Shown here: positions 8,378 through 16,115 of the stretch, one piece after another
Layout of the letters: each line of letters opens with the position of its first letter
Numbering within the stretch: the stretch's first letter is position 1
Source of the DNA: an uncultured Dialister sp.
Lineage (GTDB): Bacteria > Bacillota > Negativicutes > Veillonellales > Dialisteraceae
NCBI GenBank assembly: GCA_934216155.1
Contig: CAKQBK010000023.1
Location: 1 to 32,976 of the forward strand
Direction: 5' to 3'
DNA length: 32,976 nt
Translations under genes and position numbers: made by a program
The notes under the pieces: model-generated
Told to the model about the DNA's origin: nothing
Seen by the model: only the letters and a program-made list of their open reading frames with translations
The model's database searches: none

Positions 8378-8407
8378 ATTATATCACTCTTTGAGAATTG
8401 TTCTCAC
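8378..8407 (-). promoter_or_regulatory. Candidate promoter with overlapping Fur-like box
   Basis: TGAGAATTGTTCTCA (8392-8406) is a 7-1-7 inverted repeat that matches the Fur core TGATAATnATTATCA at 11 of 14 positions. It overlaps the weak -35 (GTGAGA, 8407-8402) of a minus-strand promoter with a consensus TATAAT at 8383-8378 and an 18-base spacer. That promoter would read toward the alcohol dehydrogenase with a leader of about 360 nt. The -10 is good and the -35 poor, so the pairing of promoter and operator is an inference. Confidence 0.5.
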
Positions 8408-8417
8408 AGTTATTTTG

Positions 8418-8451
8418 CAAATATTTTTATCACATGTTATAAAAATATTTG
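8418..8451. promoter_or_regulatory. AT-rich 13-bp perfect inverted repeat
   Basis: CAAATATTTTTAT (8418-8430), an 8-base centre and ATAAAAATATTTG (8439-8451). It lies in the divergent region between the alcohol dehydrogenase and the CsoR-type gene and has the look of an operator more than of a terminator. The centre holds CATGTTATAA, a word also found at 18720 and 32116. The binding protein is unknown. Confidence 0.45.
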
Positions 8452-8603
8452 TTGTTGGTTGCTGGTTCTCTCGAATAAGTGGAGCGAGAACCCTGAGAAC
8501 CTTCAGACCCCTTAGCAACCTGAGCAACCTTTCCATATGCAAAATCATTTCATTTCCCGTATAATAGAAGAAAATAAATTACTCGATACAGAAAGGAAAT
8601 ACC

Positions 8604-8951
8604 ATGACCGAAGAAACCACCCATAGCCACGTAGGAGCCGATGGACAGGTATATACCCACAGCCATCCGCACAACCACAGCCATACCCACGACCCGAAAA
8701 AAATCAAAGCCATCATCAACCGGGTTGCCAAGTCCATTGGACATTTGGAATCAGTGAAGAAGATGTTGGAAAGTCAAAGAGACTGCGCCGATGTACTGAT
8801 CCAGTTAGCCGCCGTCCGAGCAGAAATCAATAGCACAGGAAAAATTCTTTTGAAGGAACACATGGAGCACTGCATCGTAGAAGCGGTGCAAGAAAATGAC
8901 CAGGACGCCATAGAGCGAATGAATAAAGCCATTGATATGTTTATGAAATAG
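8604..8951 (+). CDS. CsoR/RcnR-family metal-sensing repressor
   Basis: A 115-residue all-helical metal sensor (DUF156 family), which represses metal homeostasis genes until it binds metal. The first 30 residues are histidine-rich (HSHPHNHSHTHD), a likely metal-binding tail. The core then shows the family fingerprint: Cys61 in QRDCADVLIQ, His86 and Cys90 in KEHMEHCIVEA. A Cys-His-Cys set is that of Cu(I)-sensing CsoR; RcnR has His at the last position. The neighbouring His89 and the histidine tail leave other metals possible. AAAGGAAA precedes the ATG, and TATAAT stands at 8560-8565 with no clear -35. No copper or nickel transporter is adjacent, so its target is not visible here. Confidence 0.88.
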   Translation: MTEETTHSHVGADGQVYTHSHPHNHSHTHDPKKIKAIINRVAKSIGHLESVKKMLESQRDCADVLIQLAAVRAEINSTGKILLKEHMEHCIVEAVQENDQDAIERMNKAIDMFMK

Positions 8952-8989
8952 AACGATGAAGGTTATCACTCTGCTAATTTCTATTTCAA

Positions 8990-9218
8990 ACATCACACAC
9001 TATCGATACATTCAAGGTTAAAAAGGTTATAAAGGGTTATGGGAATATCGTAAATCCCATAACCCTTTATAACCTTTTATAACCCTTTGACAAACCGTAT
9101 TTTCTCAATGTGACGCATAACAAATCAGCAGAATAATAAGCTTCATAATAAAAGGTGTATTGGGCGCTATATAATTTGATGTGCCCCTTCCACCACTCCT
9201 CACTCCTCATTCCTCACT
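8990..9218. repeat. Nested inverted repeat between csoR-like gene and methyltransferase
   Basis: The centre is AAGGTTAAAAAGGTTATAAA (from 9015) and its complement to 9089. The right side continues with the outer layers (CAGAATAATAAGCTT, GGGCGCTATATAATTTGATG, CCACCACTCCTCACTCC). The left outer layers are missing. The outer right arm runs into the end of the methyltransferase gene and encodes its last residues. It lies between convergent genes and may act as a two-way transcription end. Confidence 0.8.
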
Positions 9219-9976
9219 TTTATTTTCCTCGCTTCTACGCAAAAGTACGGAGTGGCTTCAAAGTTCAGCAATTCTTCCGGTAAAAGGATTTCTTCAGATA
9301 TTTTTTCATGAAGAATCACTTCCATGCCAAGACTCTCCAGTACGTCTTTATCCCAATGGGGTCGTTTCACTGGAGAAAGGGGCATTTCTCTGGCAATGCG
9401 TTCACAAGTGGCCACATCGGTAGATATGTAGCGGTCAAATACACCGGCTTCTTCTACTTGTTCCCGATCTCGTTCATAGAGTTTTCTATCTTCTTCGTTA
9501 TACAGATAGTTATACCAATTGGCGTCGAAATTGAGAATCACGCCACCGGGTTTTAAAACCCGCATCCAGGATGCATAGGCCTTTTTCGGATGAGGCAATG
9601 TCCAGGTCAGATTCCGGGTCACAATCACATCAAAGGTATTTTCTGGAAAAGTCAATTCTTCTGCATCCATTAATTCATAATGAATACGCTCCGCCAGAGG
9701 GCCTGCATTTTTCTTTGCCTCTACGAGCATGGCATCATTTCGATCCACCCAGGTAGCCTCGTAGCCTGCCATGGTCATAATGATAGAAAAAAATCCCGGG
9801 CCGCCACCGATATCCAGAACTTTCAGCCCTTTGGTATCAGAAATGGCTTCGAAAATTCGCTTTGTTATATATCGGGTCCACTTTTCCTTCTGCCGCCCGT
9901 GCAATTCATTTTGGTTAATTTCAGAATAACTAGGCGCTCGCGCTGTCCAGTATTGGATAATATCGTCTTGTAACAT
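9200..9976 (-). CDS. Class I SAM-dependent methyltransferase
   Basis: A 258-residue Rossmann methyltransferase. Motif I is VLDIGGGPGFFS (about residues 53-64); an acidic residue follows in TWVDRNDAM, then ELMDAEELTFPENTFDVIVTRN and the motif LKPGGVILNFD. It resembles UbiE/Methyltransf_11 proteins that act on small molecules; the substrate is not known. The N-terminal ITQ-like segment (YWTARAPSYSEI) is common in this group. AAAGGAGAA precedes the ATG. The last codons, GTGAGGAATGAGGAGTGA, are the AGGAGTG repeat read in frame, so the tail VRNEE and the stop come from the repeat. It is flanked by repeats on both sides and has no operon partner. Confidence 0.9.
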   Translation of the reverse strand: MLQDDIIQYWTARAPSYSEINQNELHGRQKEKWTRYITKRIFEAISDTKGLKVLDIGGGPGFFSIIMTMAGYEATWVDRNDAMLVEAKKNAGPLAERIHYELMDAEELTFPENTFDVIVTRNLTWTLPHPKKAYASWMRVLKPGGVILNFDANWYNYLYNEEDRKLYERDREQVEEAGVFDRYISTDVATCERIAREMPLSPVKRPHWDKDVLESLGMEVILHEKISEEILLPEELLNFEATPYFCVEARKIKVRNEE

Positions 9977-10003
9977 GTAAATTCTCCTTTATTGCGTATT
10001 AGG

Positions 10004-10078
10004 ATAAGTGACTAGTGACTGGTGACTCGGAATCGGAAATAAGTAAATCCCAGTCACGAGTCACCAGTCACCCATTTT
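10004..10078. repeat. GTGACTG-family inverted repeat
   Basis: The left arm AGTGACTAGTGACTGGTGAC (from 10009) and the right arm CAGTCACGAGTCACCAGTCAC (to about 10070) are inverted copies around GGAATCGGAAATAAG. It lies directly upstream of the methyltransferase gene and next to the terminator at 10093. The 18153-18185 region has the same order: GTCAC words, GTAGTGTA, then a terminator. Confidence 0.85.
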
Positions 10079-10092
10079 TCCAGTGTACCAAT

Positions 10093-10125
10093 AAAAAAAT
10101 CCTCCCACAAGCCCGGTGGGGGGAT
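10093..10125 (-). terminator. Second terminator downstream of yebC
   Basis: On the minus strand ATCCCCCCAC and GTGGGAGGAT pair (one G-U), followed by a run of T. The only minus-strand gene upstream is yebC, which has its own terminator at 10390-10423; the repeat at 10131-10392 lies between the two terminators. Confidence 0.75.
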
Positions 10126-10130
10126 ATTGT

Positions 10131-10392
10131 AGTGAGGAATTAGGAATGAGGAATGAGGAGTGGTGGAAGGAGCGCATCAAATTGTATAGCGCCCACTTTT
10201 TTATAAAGGTTATTATTCTGCTGATTTCTGGATCAAACATCATTGTATATATCGCTACCATCAAGGTTAAAAAGGTTATATAGGGTTATGGGATACCCTT
10301 AGTCTCATAACCTTTTATAACCCTTATAACCTTTTGACAAGCCGTAGCTTCTCGCTTGAAACATAACAAGTCAGCAGAATAATAACCTTAAA
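10131..10392. repeat. Large nested inverted repeat between two terminators
   Basis: Left layers in order: GTGAGGAATTAGGAATGAGG, AGGAGCGCATC...TATAGCGCCC, TTTTTTATAAAGGTTATTAT, TCTGCTGATTTC, TATATCGCTACCATCAAGG, then GGTTAAAAAGGTTATATAGG with the centre near 10295. The right side mirrors it to AAGTCAGCAGAATAATAACC and stops at the yebC terminator; the outer AGGAGTG and GCGCC layers are missing on that side. Confidence 0.85.
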
Positions 10393-10423
10393 AAAAAGGA
10401 TGCACTCCCATGAGAGTACATCC
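10390..10423 (-). terminator. yebC terminator
   Basis: On the minus strand GGATGTACTC and GAGTGCATCC pair closely around TCATGG, followed by eight T. It lies 16 bp after the yebC stop codon. Confidence 0.92.
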
Positions 10424-10438
10424 TTTTCGCTTATCAAA

Positions 10439-11173
10439 TTATTCAGCGTCTTCTGGCAGTTCGGCGTTGGTGTACACTTCCTGTACATCGTCCAGTTCTT
10501 CCAGTTCATCGGTGAGATGAGACATGGTCTGGGCAGCGTCGCCTTCCAGTTTGACGTAGTTGTCTGGAACCATAGCAACTTCGGAAGCTTCTACAGTGAT
10601 GCCTTCGTTTTCGAGGGCTTCAGAAACGGTGAGGAAGTTTTCCGGAGTGGTGGTGATTTCGTAGCTGTCTTCATTGGATGCTACGTCTTCTGCACCAGCA
10701 TCGAGAGCGATCATCATGACCGTATCTTCGTCAGCAGCTTCTTTGCTTACTACGATAGAGCCTTTTTTCTTGAACATCCAGGATACGCAGCCCGGGGTTC
10801 CTACGGAACCGCCGTGATGGGTGAATGCGTGACGGATGTCTGCTGCAGCGCGGTTTCTGTTATCGGTGTTGCATTCTACGATGACAGCTGCACCGCCAGG
10901 GCCGTAGCCTTCATAGGTGACTTCATCGAAGCCTGCACCGCTAGCAGCACCTACGCCTTTAGCGATAGCTCTCTGAATATTTTCCTTCGGCACGTTGTTC
11001 TGTTTTGCTTTGGTCAGAGCCAATTTCAGACGCATGTTACCGACAGGATCTCCGCCGCCCATACGAGCAGCGATGGTAATTTCCTTGGAAATTTTAGTGG
11101 TGATTCTTGCGCGGATGGCGTCGGTTTTGCCTTTCTTACGCTTAATGTTTTCCCACTTAGAATGTCCGGACAT
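10439..11173 (-). CDS. yebC: YebC/PmpR-family protein
   Basis: A 244-residue member of the YebC/PmpR/TACO1 family. Members were first described as transcription regulators, and recent work links them to easing ribosome stalling. The N-terminus MSGHSKWENIKRKKGKTDAIRA, the block GGGDPVGNMRLKLALTKAK and the middle GYGPGGAAVIVE are diagnostic; length is normal. AAGGAGGAA precedes the ATG. It follows trmD and the RNA methyltransferase on the same strand after a 146-bp gap that holds a GGTTGCTCA-family element, so it may be the last gene of that transcript or be transcribed alone. Confidence 0.96.
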   Translation of the reverse strand: MSGHSKWENIKRKKGKTDAIRARITTKISKEITIAARMGGGDPVGNMRLKLALTKAKQNNVPKENIQRAIAKGVGAASGAGFDEVTYEGYGPGGAAVIVECNTDNRNRAAADIRHAFTHHGGSVGTPGCVSWMFKKKGSIVVSKEAADEDTVMMIALDAGAEDVASNEDSYEITTTPENFLTVSEALENEGITVEASEVAMVPDNYVKLEGDAAQTMSHLTDELEELDDVQEVYTNAELPEDAE

Positions 11174-11197
11174 AGTAGTTATTCCTCCTTAACATAC

Positions 11198-11319
11198 AGG
11201 TTGCTCAGGTAACTCAAGTTATTTATGTTTCTCAAGTTCTCCGAATCACATGATACCACGTATCCCCCCATTCAATCAACCTGAGAAACTTTATAAACCT
11301 GAGAACCTTGAGAACCTTG
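11198..11319. repeat. GGTTGCTCA-family element between RNA methyltransferase and yebC
   Basis: Arms AGGTTGCTCAGGTAACTCAA and complement ACCTGAGAACCTTGAGAACC enclose a strongly diverged core without the CGCTAGCG centre. Its edge touches the stop codon of the upstream RNA methyltransferase. Confidence 0.8.
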
Positions 11320-11895
11320 TTATTTATTCCACCAGGGTTCGCCCAGAAGGCGGTCGAGGATGATGGCTACGGCGCTTCTCACGCAAAGGTGATTGTAAGT
11401 ACCTGCGCCATAGATTGGTTCCACGATGTAATCAAACTGTTTCATCATTTCTTTAGTCATGCCGAAGCCGGTACCAAAGAGGATGAAAATCGGTGTGTCT
11501 TCTTCGTGGATTTTCCTGCGCATTTCTGTGTAGGAAACGGTATTGGGATAGACGCGAGCGTCGGTGGTGACAATGGCCGGTTTCTTTCCTGTTTCTTTTT
11601 CAATCCAGGAAATGGCATCGTCCAAGGTCGGAACCAATTCGGTTTCTTCAAAGGCTTCTTTCCGGTTCGCATTGTAGTGCACACCGCCGCCGGTTTTCCA
11701 ATGTGTCATGATGCGAGAGGCCATTTCACGTTGTGCTTCCACAGGATGGACAATGAAATATTTCTTCACATCATAGGTTTTTGCCGTTCTGGCAATGTCA
11801 TGGAGGTCATAGTTCGTCAGAGCGGTAGTGACCACTTCCATGTGTTTGTTATAAATCGGGTAATGAATGAGCCCGATATAGACTGGTGCTGCCAT
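11320..11895 (-). CDS. SPOUT-type RNA methyltransferase
   Basis: A 191-residue protein of the SAM-dependent RNA methyltransferase family often found beside trmD (PF09936 type). The start [17 protein letters not shown], the block KTGGGVHYNANRKEA, and the C-terminal FGTGFGMTKEMM and YNHLCVRSAVAIILDRLLG agree with a knotted SPOUT fold, whose SAM site uses the C-terminal loops. The RNA substrate is not established. The ATG overlaps the last base of the trmD stop codon (TAATG), so the two are translationally coupled. Its own stop is followed at once by a GGTTGCTCA-family repeat. Confidence 0.88.
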   Translation of the reverse strand: MAAPVYIGLIHYPIYNKHMEVVTTALTNYDLHDIARTAKTYDVKKYFIVHPVEAQREMASRIMTHWKTGGGVHYNANRKEAFEETELVPTLDDAISWIEKETGKKPAIVTTDARVYPNTVSYTEMRRKIHEEDTPIFILFGTGFGMTKEMMKQFDYIVEPIYGAGTYNHLCVRSAVAIILDRLLGEPWWNK

Positions 11896-12641
11896 TACTT
11901 GTTCGCCTCTTCCTCTTCTATTTCTGCCATGAGTTTCCGGTCTTCTTTGGACAGGGTCAGCTTATCCAATAGGTCAGGCCGGCATTGGATCGTCCGCCGG
12001 AGTGCTTCTTTCCGCCGCCACCGTGCGATGTTTGCATGGTGACCGGAAATCAGGACGTCCGGGACTTTCCACCCATTATATTCTGCTGGTTTTGTGTATT
12101 GCGGATACTCCAGAATGGGTTCGTAGAAAGAATCACTCTGGGCGCTGCCGGCATCTCCCAGAACGCCGGGCACCATACGAGCCACCGCATCACTGATTAC
12201 CATAGCTCCTAGTTCCCCACCGGTCAGAACATAGTCTCCGATAGAAATCAGTTCGTCTGCCAGATGTTCTTCCACTCTGTGGTCTACGCCCTCATAATGG
12301 CCACAGATGAGAACCAGATGGTCATAGTCTCGATAGAGCTGCTTTGCCTTGTCCTGAGTGAAAGGAACCCCCGCAGGGGATAGAAATATCACCCTGTCTC
12401 TGGGCCCTTTTTCCGGTAAGACAGACTTCGCTGCATCAAAGAGCGGCTGGCACATCATGAGCATGCCGGCCCCACCACCATAAATGGTGTCATCCACTTG
12501 CCCGTGACGCTTGGTGGTAAATTCTCTAGGATTGGTCACTGCCATTTCCATTAGGTGTGCATCGAGCGCTCTTTTGATCATGCTCTGATTGAAAAAAGCT
12601 TCGATGAACTCTGGAAATAGGGATAGTATATCAATTTTCAT
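11895..12641 (-). CDS. trmD: tRNA (guanine37-N1)-methyltransferase
   Basis: TrmD methylates N1 of G37 in tRNAs that read codons starting with C or G in leucine, proline and arginine boxes, preventing frameshifts. The 248 residues show [21 protein letters not shown], the knot segments [14 protein letters not shown] and [14 protein letters not shown], and [22 protein letters not shown] lies before the ATG, a weak site. It normally follows rimM within one operon; here a rimM terminator and a 526-bp TIR element lie between them, so the promoter of trmD is unclear and may be inside the element. Confidence 0.97.
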   Translation of the reverse strand: MKIDILSLFPEFIEAFFNQSMIKRALDAHLMEMAVTNPREFTTKRHGQVDDTIYGGGAGMLMMCQPLFDAAKSVLPEKGPRDRVIFLSPAGVPFTQDKAKQLYRDYDHLVLICGHYEGVDHRVEEHLADELISIGDYVLTGGELGAMVISDAVARMVPGVLGDAGSAQSDSFYEPILEYPQYTKPAEYNGWKVPDVLISGHHANIARWRRKEALRRTIQCRPDLLDKLTLSKEDRKLMAEIEEEEANK

Positions 12642-12652
12642 AATAGACCTTA

Positions 12653-13178
12653 TAAGTTTACACCTATTTTAGTCCCCATTTATCGCCCCCTTTGGGGGAG
12701 ATGCCGAAGGCAGAGGGGGCTGCAACAGCGGTATGAAATTTCATGTGGAACAATCGTCCCTCGTGAGACCTAACGTAGCGGTTACTCCGTTAGGAAAGCG
12801 AAGTACCGCTACGTTGGATGTCACCGTGCTCTTTTATCATACATATAGCGTTTCATACCGCTAGAGCATCCCCCTTTGGTAGCCCAGAGGGCTACCACCT
12901 TCCCCCCCGACGGCAATGCTGTTAAGTTAAGCGAGATATGCGATGATTTCTGCTGATGCAAAGGTTACTCAGGTTTCTTAGGTTACTTAGGTTTCTCATG
13001 TTTCTCGAATGAGCTAATGACGCTAGCGTCTATGGGCACATTCGGGGAACCTGAGCCACCTGAGAACCCTTAGAAACTTGAGCAACCTGTCACCACTAGC
13101 GGAATCATACCTACTAACGCAAATCCTTAACTTAATGGCATTACCCCCGACGGGGGGACTAAAATAGGTGTAAACTTA
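12653..13178. mobile_element. 526-bp MITE-like element with perfect 25-bp terminal inverted repeats
   Basis: The ends at 12653-12677 and 13154-13178 are exact inverted copies, starting TAAGTTTACACCTATTTTAG. Inside lie further paired layers: a GCCCCCTTTGGGGG/CCGAAGGCAGAGGG stretch, GCGGTATGAAA...TTTCATACCGC (12749-12759 and about 12852-12862), a TTAAGTTAAG pair (12922 and 13126), and a complete GGTTGCTCA-family element with central CGCTAGCG (12958-13092). CTTA flanks both ends, but CTTAC also follows the related ends at 18137 and 19092, so it is probably not a target duplication. There is no coding capacity. It lies between rimM and trmD. Confidence 0.75.
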
Positions 13179-13184
13179 CTTACT

Positions 13185-13212
13185 AAAAAAGCGCTGCACC
13201 AAAGGGCAGCGC
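13185..13212 (-). terminator. rimM operon terminator
   Basis: On the minus strand GCGCTGC and GCAGCGC pair around a CCTTTGGT loop, followed by six T. It lies about 80 bp past the rimM stop and ends the SRP/ribosome operon before the TIR element and trmD. Half of a GGTTGCTCA-family arm (about 13259-13290) lies between the rimM stop and this terminator. Confidence 0.88.
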
Positions 13213-13291
13213 TGTCGCAAGTTTCACAGGTATTGTCCCCATGTCTCATCCGGAGAATTCCAAGTTCTCTAAGAAACTCAGGAACCCTGTC

Positions 13292-13789
13292 TTATTCCCA
13301 TTCCGGCAGACGGACTATCATCCGCCCTTCATCAAGGTCCACCGAAAGGATGCAGGAAGGAATCGCAGGGAGAAGAATTTCCTTTCCCTCACTATCTTTC
13401 ACACTATATACATCATTGGCACCGGTTTCGATCACTTCGGTGAGAGTTCCTACCGGTTCTCCCTCTTCAGTGACAACGTCAAGCCCGATGAGCTGGAAGT
13501 AATAGTATGTCCCGTCAGTTCTTTCAGGTAACATAGAGGATGGCACTTCTACGTCTTTGCCAATCAGCGTTTCCGCTGTATTTCGATCATCCACGCCTTT
13601 GAGATGTACAATGTACACCCGCTTGTGAGGACGACCGGACAAAAGGGTATAGGGCTTGCCTCCGACCTGGATGGTTTTCAAGGTTTTGAACATCTCCGGC
13701 CGATCCGTATCGGGAAGAATACGCAAATCACCCCGCACACCATGCGGGGCTACGATTCGGCCGACGATTATCATTTCATCGGATGTCAT
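13292..13789 (-). CDS. rimM: Ribosome maturation factor RimM
   Basis: RimM binds protein S19 and helps mature the head of the 30S subunit. The N-terminal RimM barrel begins IIVGRIVAPHGVRGDLRI and the C-terminal PRC-barrel carries YYYFQLIGLDVVTEEGEPVG, DVYSVKD, ILLPAIPSCILSVD. The start at 13789 gives 165 residues; it lies one base after the ylqD stop (TGATATG), consistent with translational coupling because no clear ribosome binding site is seen. An in-frame start at 13777 is possible; one at 13825 would overlap ylqD for no reason. It is the last gene of the ylxM operon. Confidence 0.94.
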   Translation of the reverse strand: MTSDEMIIVGRIVAPHGVRGDLRILPDTDRPEMFKTLKTIQVGGKPYTLLSGRPHKRVYIVHLKGVDDRNTAETLIGKDVEVPSSMLPERTDGTYYYFQLIGLDVVTEEGEPVGTLTEVIETGANDVYSVKDSEGKEILLPAIPSCILSVDLDEGRMIVRLPEWE

Positions 13790-13790
13790 A

Positions 13791-14198
13791 TCATTCACGG
13801 AAAGCAATAATCTTACCGTCTTCAACCAGGATTTCCCCGCCTACGACGGAATTCATATCGTCACCGACATGAATGGTCACCAGACGGTTCATCGGTGCGC
13901 GGTTGAGTTCAGCACCGATAGCAAGCTTTTCCAAATGTTCTTTGTCATTGGTCAGCTTTGCCTTCACCTGCTGCATCTGTGCCTTCTGGGCTTCAAAAGA
14001 AGCACGCAGCTGGCCAGCAGCCTGGATATTGACTTTTGCCTGTTCAGCAATCTTGCCGTTTGCTTCAAATTCAAGCTGAGCCATATCGTGTTCTACACGA
14101 GTCAGGTTCGTATTGATTTCATTCAGCAAAGTGGTTTTCAGAGTCTCTGTGAGCTTGGATTTCACAGCCACAGGAACAAGAATCTGCATTTCATCCAT
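13791..14198 (-). CDS. ylqD: YlqD-family protein
   Basis: A 135-residue protein of the YlqD family, a small Firmicute protein of unknown function found in this operon position. The middle (about residues 25-95) is rich in charged and Gln residues with heptad spacing (NTNLTRVEHDMAQLEFEANG onward), consistent with a coiled coil. The C-terminal NRLVTIHVGDDMNSVVGGEILVEDGKI looks like a small beta unit. GAGAGGTG precedes the ATG, 11 bp after khpA. Its stop is coupled to the rimM start. Confidence 0.85.
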   Translation of the reverse strand: MDEMQILVPVAVKSKLTETLKTTLLNEINTNLTRVEHDMAQLEFEANGKIAEQAKVNIQAAGQLRASFEAQKAQMQQVKAKLTNDKEHLEKLAIGAELNRAPMNRLVTIHVGDDMNSVVGGEILVEDGKIIAFRE

Positions 14199-14209
14199 TA
14201 GGGCACCTC

Positions 14210-14437
14210 TCAGATAATATCCACAGCCACCTTGCGATTTTCACGCAGGGCGCCTGCTTTGACAACGGTGCGGATTGCGTTTGCAATACGGCCTTTTCTG
14301 CCGATCACCTTACCCATATCCTCAGGAGCTACATGAACCTGGTAAATTTCCAGATTTCCCTTCTGGACCAGAGAAACAGTGACAGCATCAGGGTTCTTTA
14401 CCAGAGCCTTGACCAGTGTTTCCACCAATTCCTTCAT
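14210..14437 (-). CDS. khpA: KH-domain RNA-binding protein KhpA
   Basis: A 75-residue single KH domain with the RNA-binding loop GRKG (in GKVIGRKGRIANAIRT). KhpA pairs with KhpB (Jag/EloR) to bind RNA in Firmicutes and affects cell length and envelope control in some species. Its place between rpsP and ylqD/rimM is the standard one. AAGGAGGCC precedes the ATG, with 12 bp to rpsP. Confidence 0.95.
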   Translation of the reverse strand: MKELVETLVKALVKNPDAVTVSLVQKGNLEIYQVHVAPEDMGKVIGRKGRIANAIRTVVKAGALRENRKVAVDII

Positions 14438-14449
14438 CTTGCGGCCTCC

Positions 14450-14713
14450 TTATTTCTTTGCTTCAGCAAACTTAGCGAGGATGCCGTTCTTTCTCAGAAT
14501 GGAACGAACAGTGTCAGTCGGCTGTGCGCCTTTTCCGAGCCAGGACAGAACCTTTTCTTCATCAATCTTTACCGGAGCGTCCAGTTTAGCCGGGTCATAC
14601 CAGCCGATGGTATCGGTCGGAGCACCGCTTCTAGCTGCTTTAGCGTCGATAACGACGATACGGTAGAAAGGATTCTTCTTAGCGCCCATACGGGTCAAAC
14701 GAATTTTTAACAT
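14450..14713 (-). CDS. rpsP: 30S ribosomal protein S16
   Basis: The 87 residues match bacterial S16 in length and sequence: MLKIRLTRMGAKKNPFYRIV, then DTIGWYDP and the helix WLGKGAQPTDTVRSIL. S16 binds 16S rRNA early in 30S assembly. CAAGGAGGTGAAA is a strong ribosome binding site, fitting a highly expressed gene. It lies 30 bp after ffh. Confidence 0.98.
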   Translation of the reverse strand: MLKIRLTRMGAKKNPFYRIVVIDAKAARSGAPTDTIGWYDPAKLDAPVKIDEEKVLSWLGKGAQPTDTVRSILRKNGILAKFAEAKK

Positions 14714-14743
14714 TGAAATTTCACCTCCTTGAAATAGTCTCGA

Positions 14744-16105
14744 TTATTTATGGAACATCCCAGGGAAACCACCAAGGCCTCCCATTTTGGATGGATTTAA
14801 CTTCTTGCCCTTCAGCTTTTTCATGGTTTTCTGCATATCAGCGAACTGCTTCATCATGCGGTTCACATCCTGAATCTTCACGCCAGCACCGTTAGCAATA
14901 CGCTTTCTGCGGCTGCCATTCAAGATTTTCACATTGGCTCTCTCTTCTGGAGTCATGGATAGGATGATGGCTTCGATATGCTTCACTTCTTTGCCATCCA
15001 GGTCAATGTCTTTCAGCTGGTCCTTGAACTTGCCCATCCCAGGAAGCATGCCTAAGATGCTCTGGAACGAACCGAGCTTTCGTACCTGCTTCAGCTGCTT
15101 CAGGAAATCATCGAGAGTAAATTCCCCTTTGCGTACCTTCGCAGCCGCGTCCTTCATGGACTCTGTATCCATATTTCTCTGGGCTGTTTCAATCAAAGTT
15201 TCCAGATCGCCCAAATCCAGGATACGTCCTGCCATACGGTCTGGATGGAAATCTTCCAACCCACCGTCGAGCTTTTCGGACACGCCGATCATTTTGATCG
15301 GTTTACCGGTTACTGTCTTAATAGAAAGAGCAGCACCGCCTCTGGCATCGCCGTCCATCTTTGTCAAGATGGTCCCGTCAATGCCAAGGTTTTCATCAAA
15401 CGCCTTGGCTGTATTCACCGCATCCTGACCTGTCATAGAGTCCAGTACCAGGATGATTTCGTGTGGATGCACCGTGGCTTTGATATTTCTCAGTTCAGCC
15501 ATCAACTTTTCGTCAATGGTCAAACGCCCTGCGGTATCGAGGATAACCACATCGCGGTTATACGCCTTGGCTGTATCAATGGCATACTGGGCAATGTGAA
15601 CCGGATCCACATTAGGCGGCATACGATATACCGGCACATCGGTCTGCTGGCCCAAAACTTCCAGCTGTTTGATAGCTGCCGGACGATATACGTCGCAGGC
15701 TGCCATCAACGGACGATGGCCTTTCTTTTTAAACATCAATGCCAGCTTACCAGCGGTGGTGGTTTTACCAGCCCCCTGGAGACCCACCAGCATGATGACG
15801 GTCATACCAGAAGAAGAAAGAGAAATCTTACTCTGGGTGCCCCCCAGCAACGTGGTCAATTCATCGCGAACGATTTTGATGACTGTCTGGTCCGGCTTCA
15901 AGCTACCGAAAACTTCTTCCCCCATGGCCTTTTCGCGCACATGAGCAATGAAATCCTTCGCTACCTTGAAATTGACATCGGCTTCCAGAAGAGCTCTCCG
16001 TACTTCACGAAGCGCACCATCGATATCACTTTCAGAAAGCTTGCCCTTCCCGCGGAGATCCTTAAACGCTGACTGCAGCTTGTCTCCTAAATTTTCAAAT
16101 GGCAT
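14744..16105 (-). CDS. ffh: Signal recognition particle protein Ffh
   Basis: Ffh is the GTPase subunit of the bacterial SRP, which with its RNA takes ribosomes making membrane proteins to FtsY. The 453 residues comprise the N domain (1 to about 95), the G domain with P-loop GLQGAGKT (108-115), DTAGR (190-194) and TKMDG (248-252), and the methionine-rich M domain from about 295, with SILGMLPGMG and RKRIANGAG. The C-terminus (GGLGGFPGM) is typical. AAGGTGA overlaps the ylxM stop and lies before the ATG, so the two are coupled with a 10-bp gap. Confidence 0.98.
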   Translation of the reverse strand: MPFENLGDKLQSAFKDLRGKGKLSESDIDGALREVRRALLEADVNFKVAKDFIAHVREKAMGEEVFGSLKPDQTVIKIVRDELTTLLGGTQSKISLSSSGMTVIMLVGLQGAGKTTTAGKLALMFKKKGHRPLMAACDVYRPAAIKQLEVLGQQTDVPVYRMPPNVDPVHIAQYAIDTAKAYNRDVVILDTAGRLTIDEKLMAELRNIKATVHPHEIILVLDSMTGQDAVNTAKAFDENLGIDGTILTKMDGDARGGAALSIKTVTGKPIKMIGVSEKLDGGLEDFHPDRMAGRILDLGDLETLIETAQRNMDTESMKDAAAKVRKGEFTLDDFLKQLKQVRKLGSFQSILGMLPGMGKFKDQLKDIDLDGKEVKHIEAIILSMTPEERANVKILNGSRRKRIANGAGVKIQDVNRMMKQFADMQKTMKKLKGKKLNPSKMGGLGGFPGMFHK

Positions 16106-16115
16106 CTGGTCACCT

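Noticed and set aside
12649..13182. CTTA on both sides of the TIR element as a target-site duplication
   Set aside because: CTTAC also follows the related ends at 18137 and 19092, so it is more likely part of the repeat; four bases is also weak evidence.
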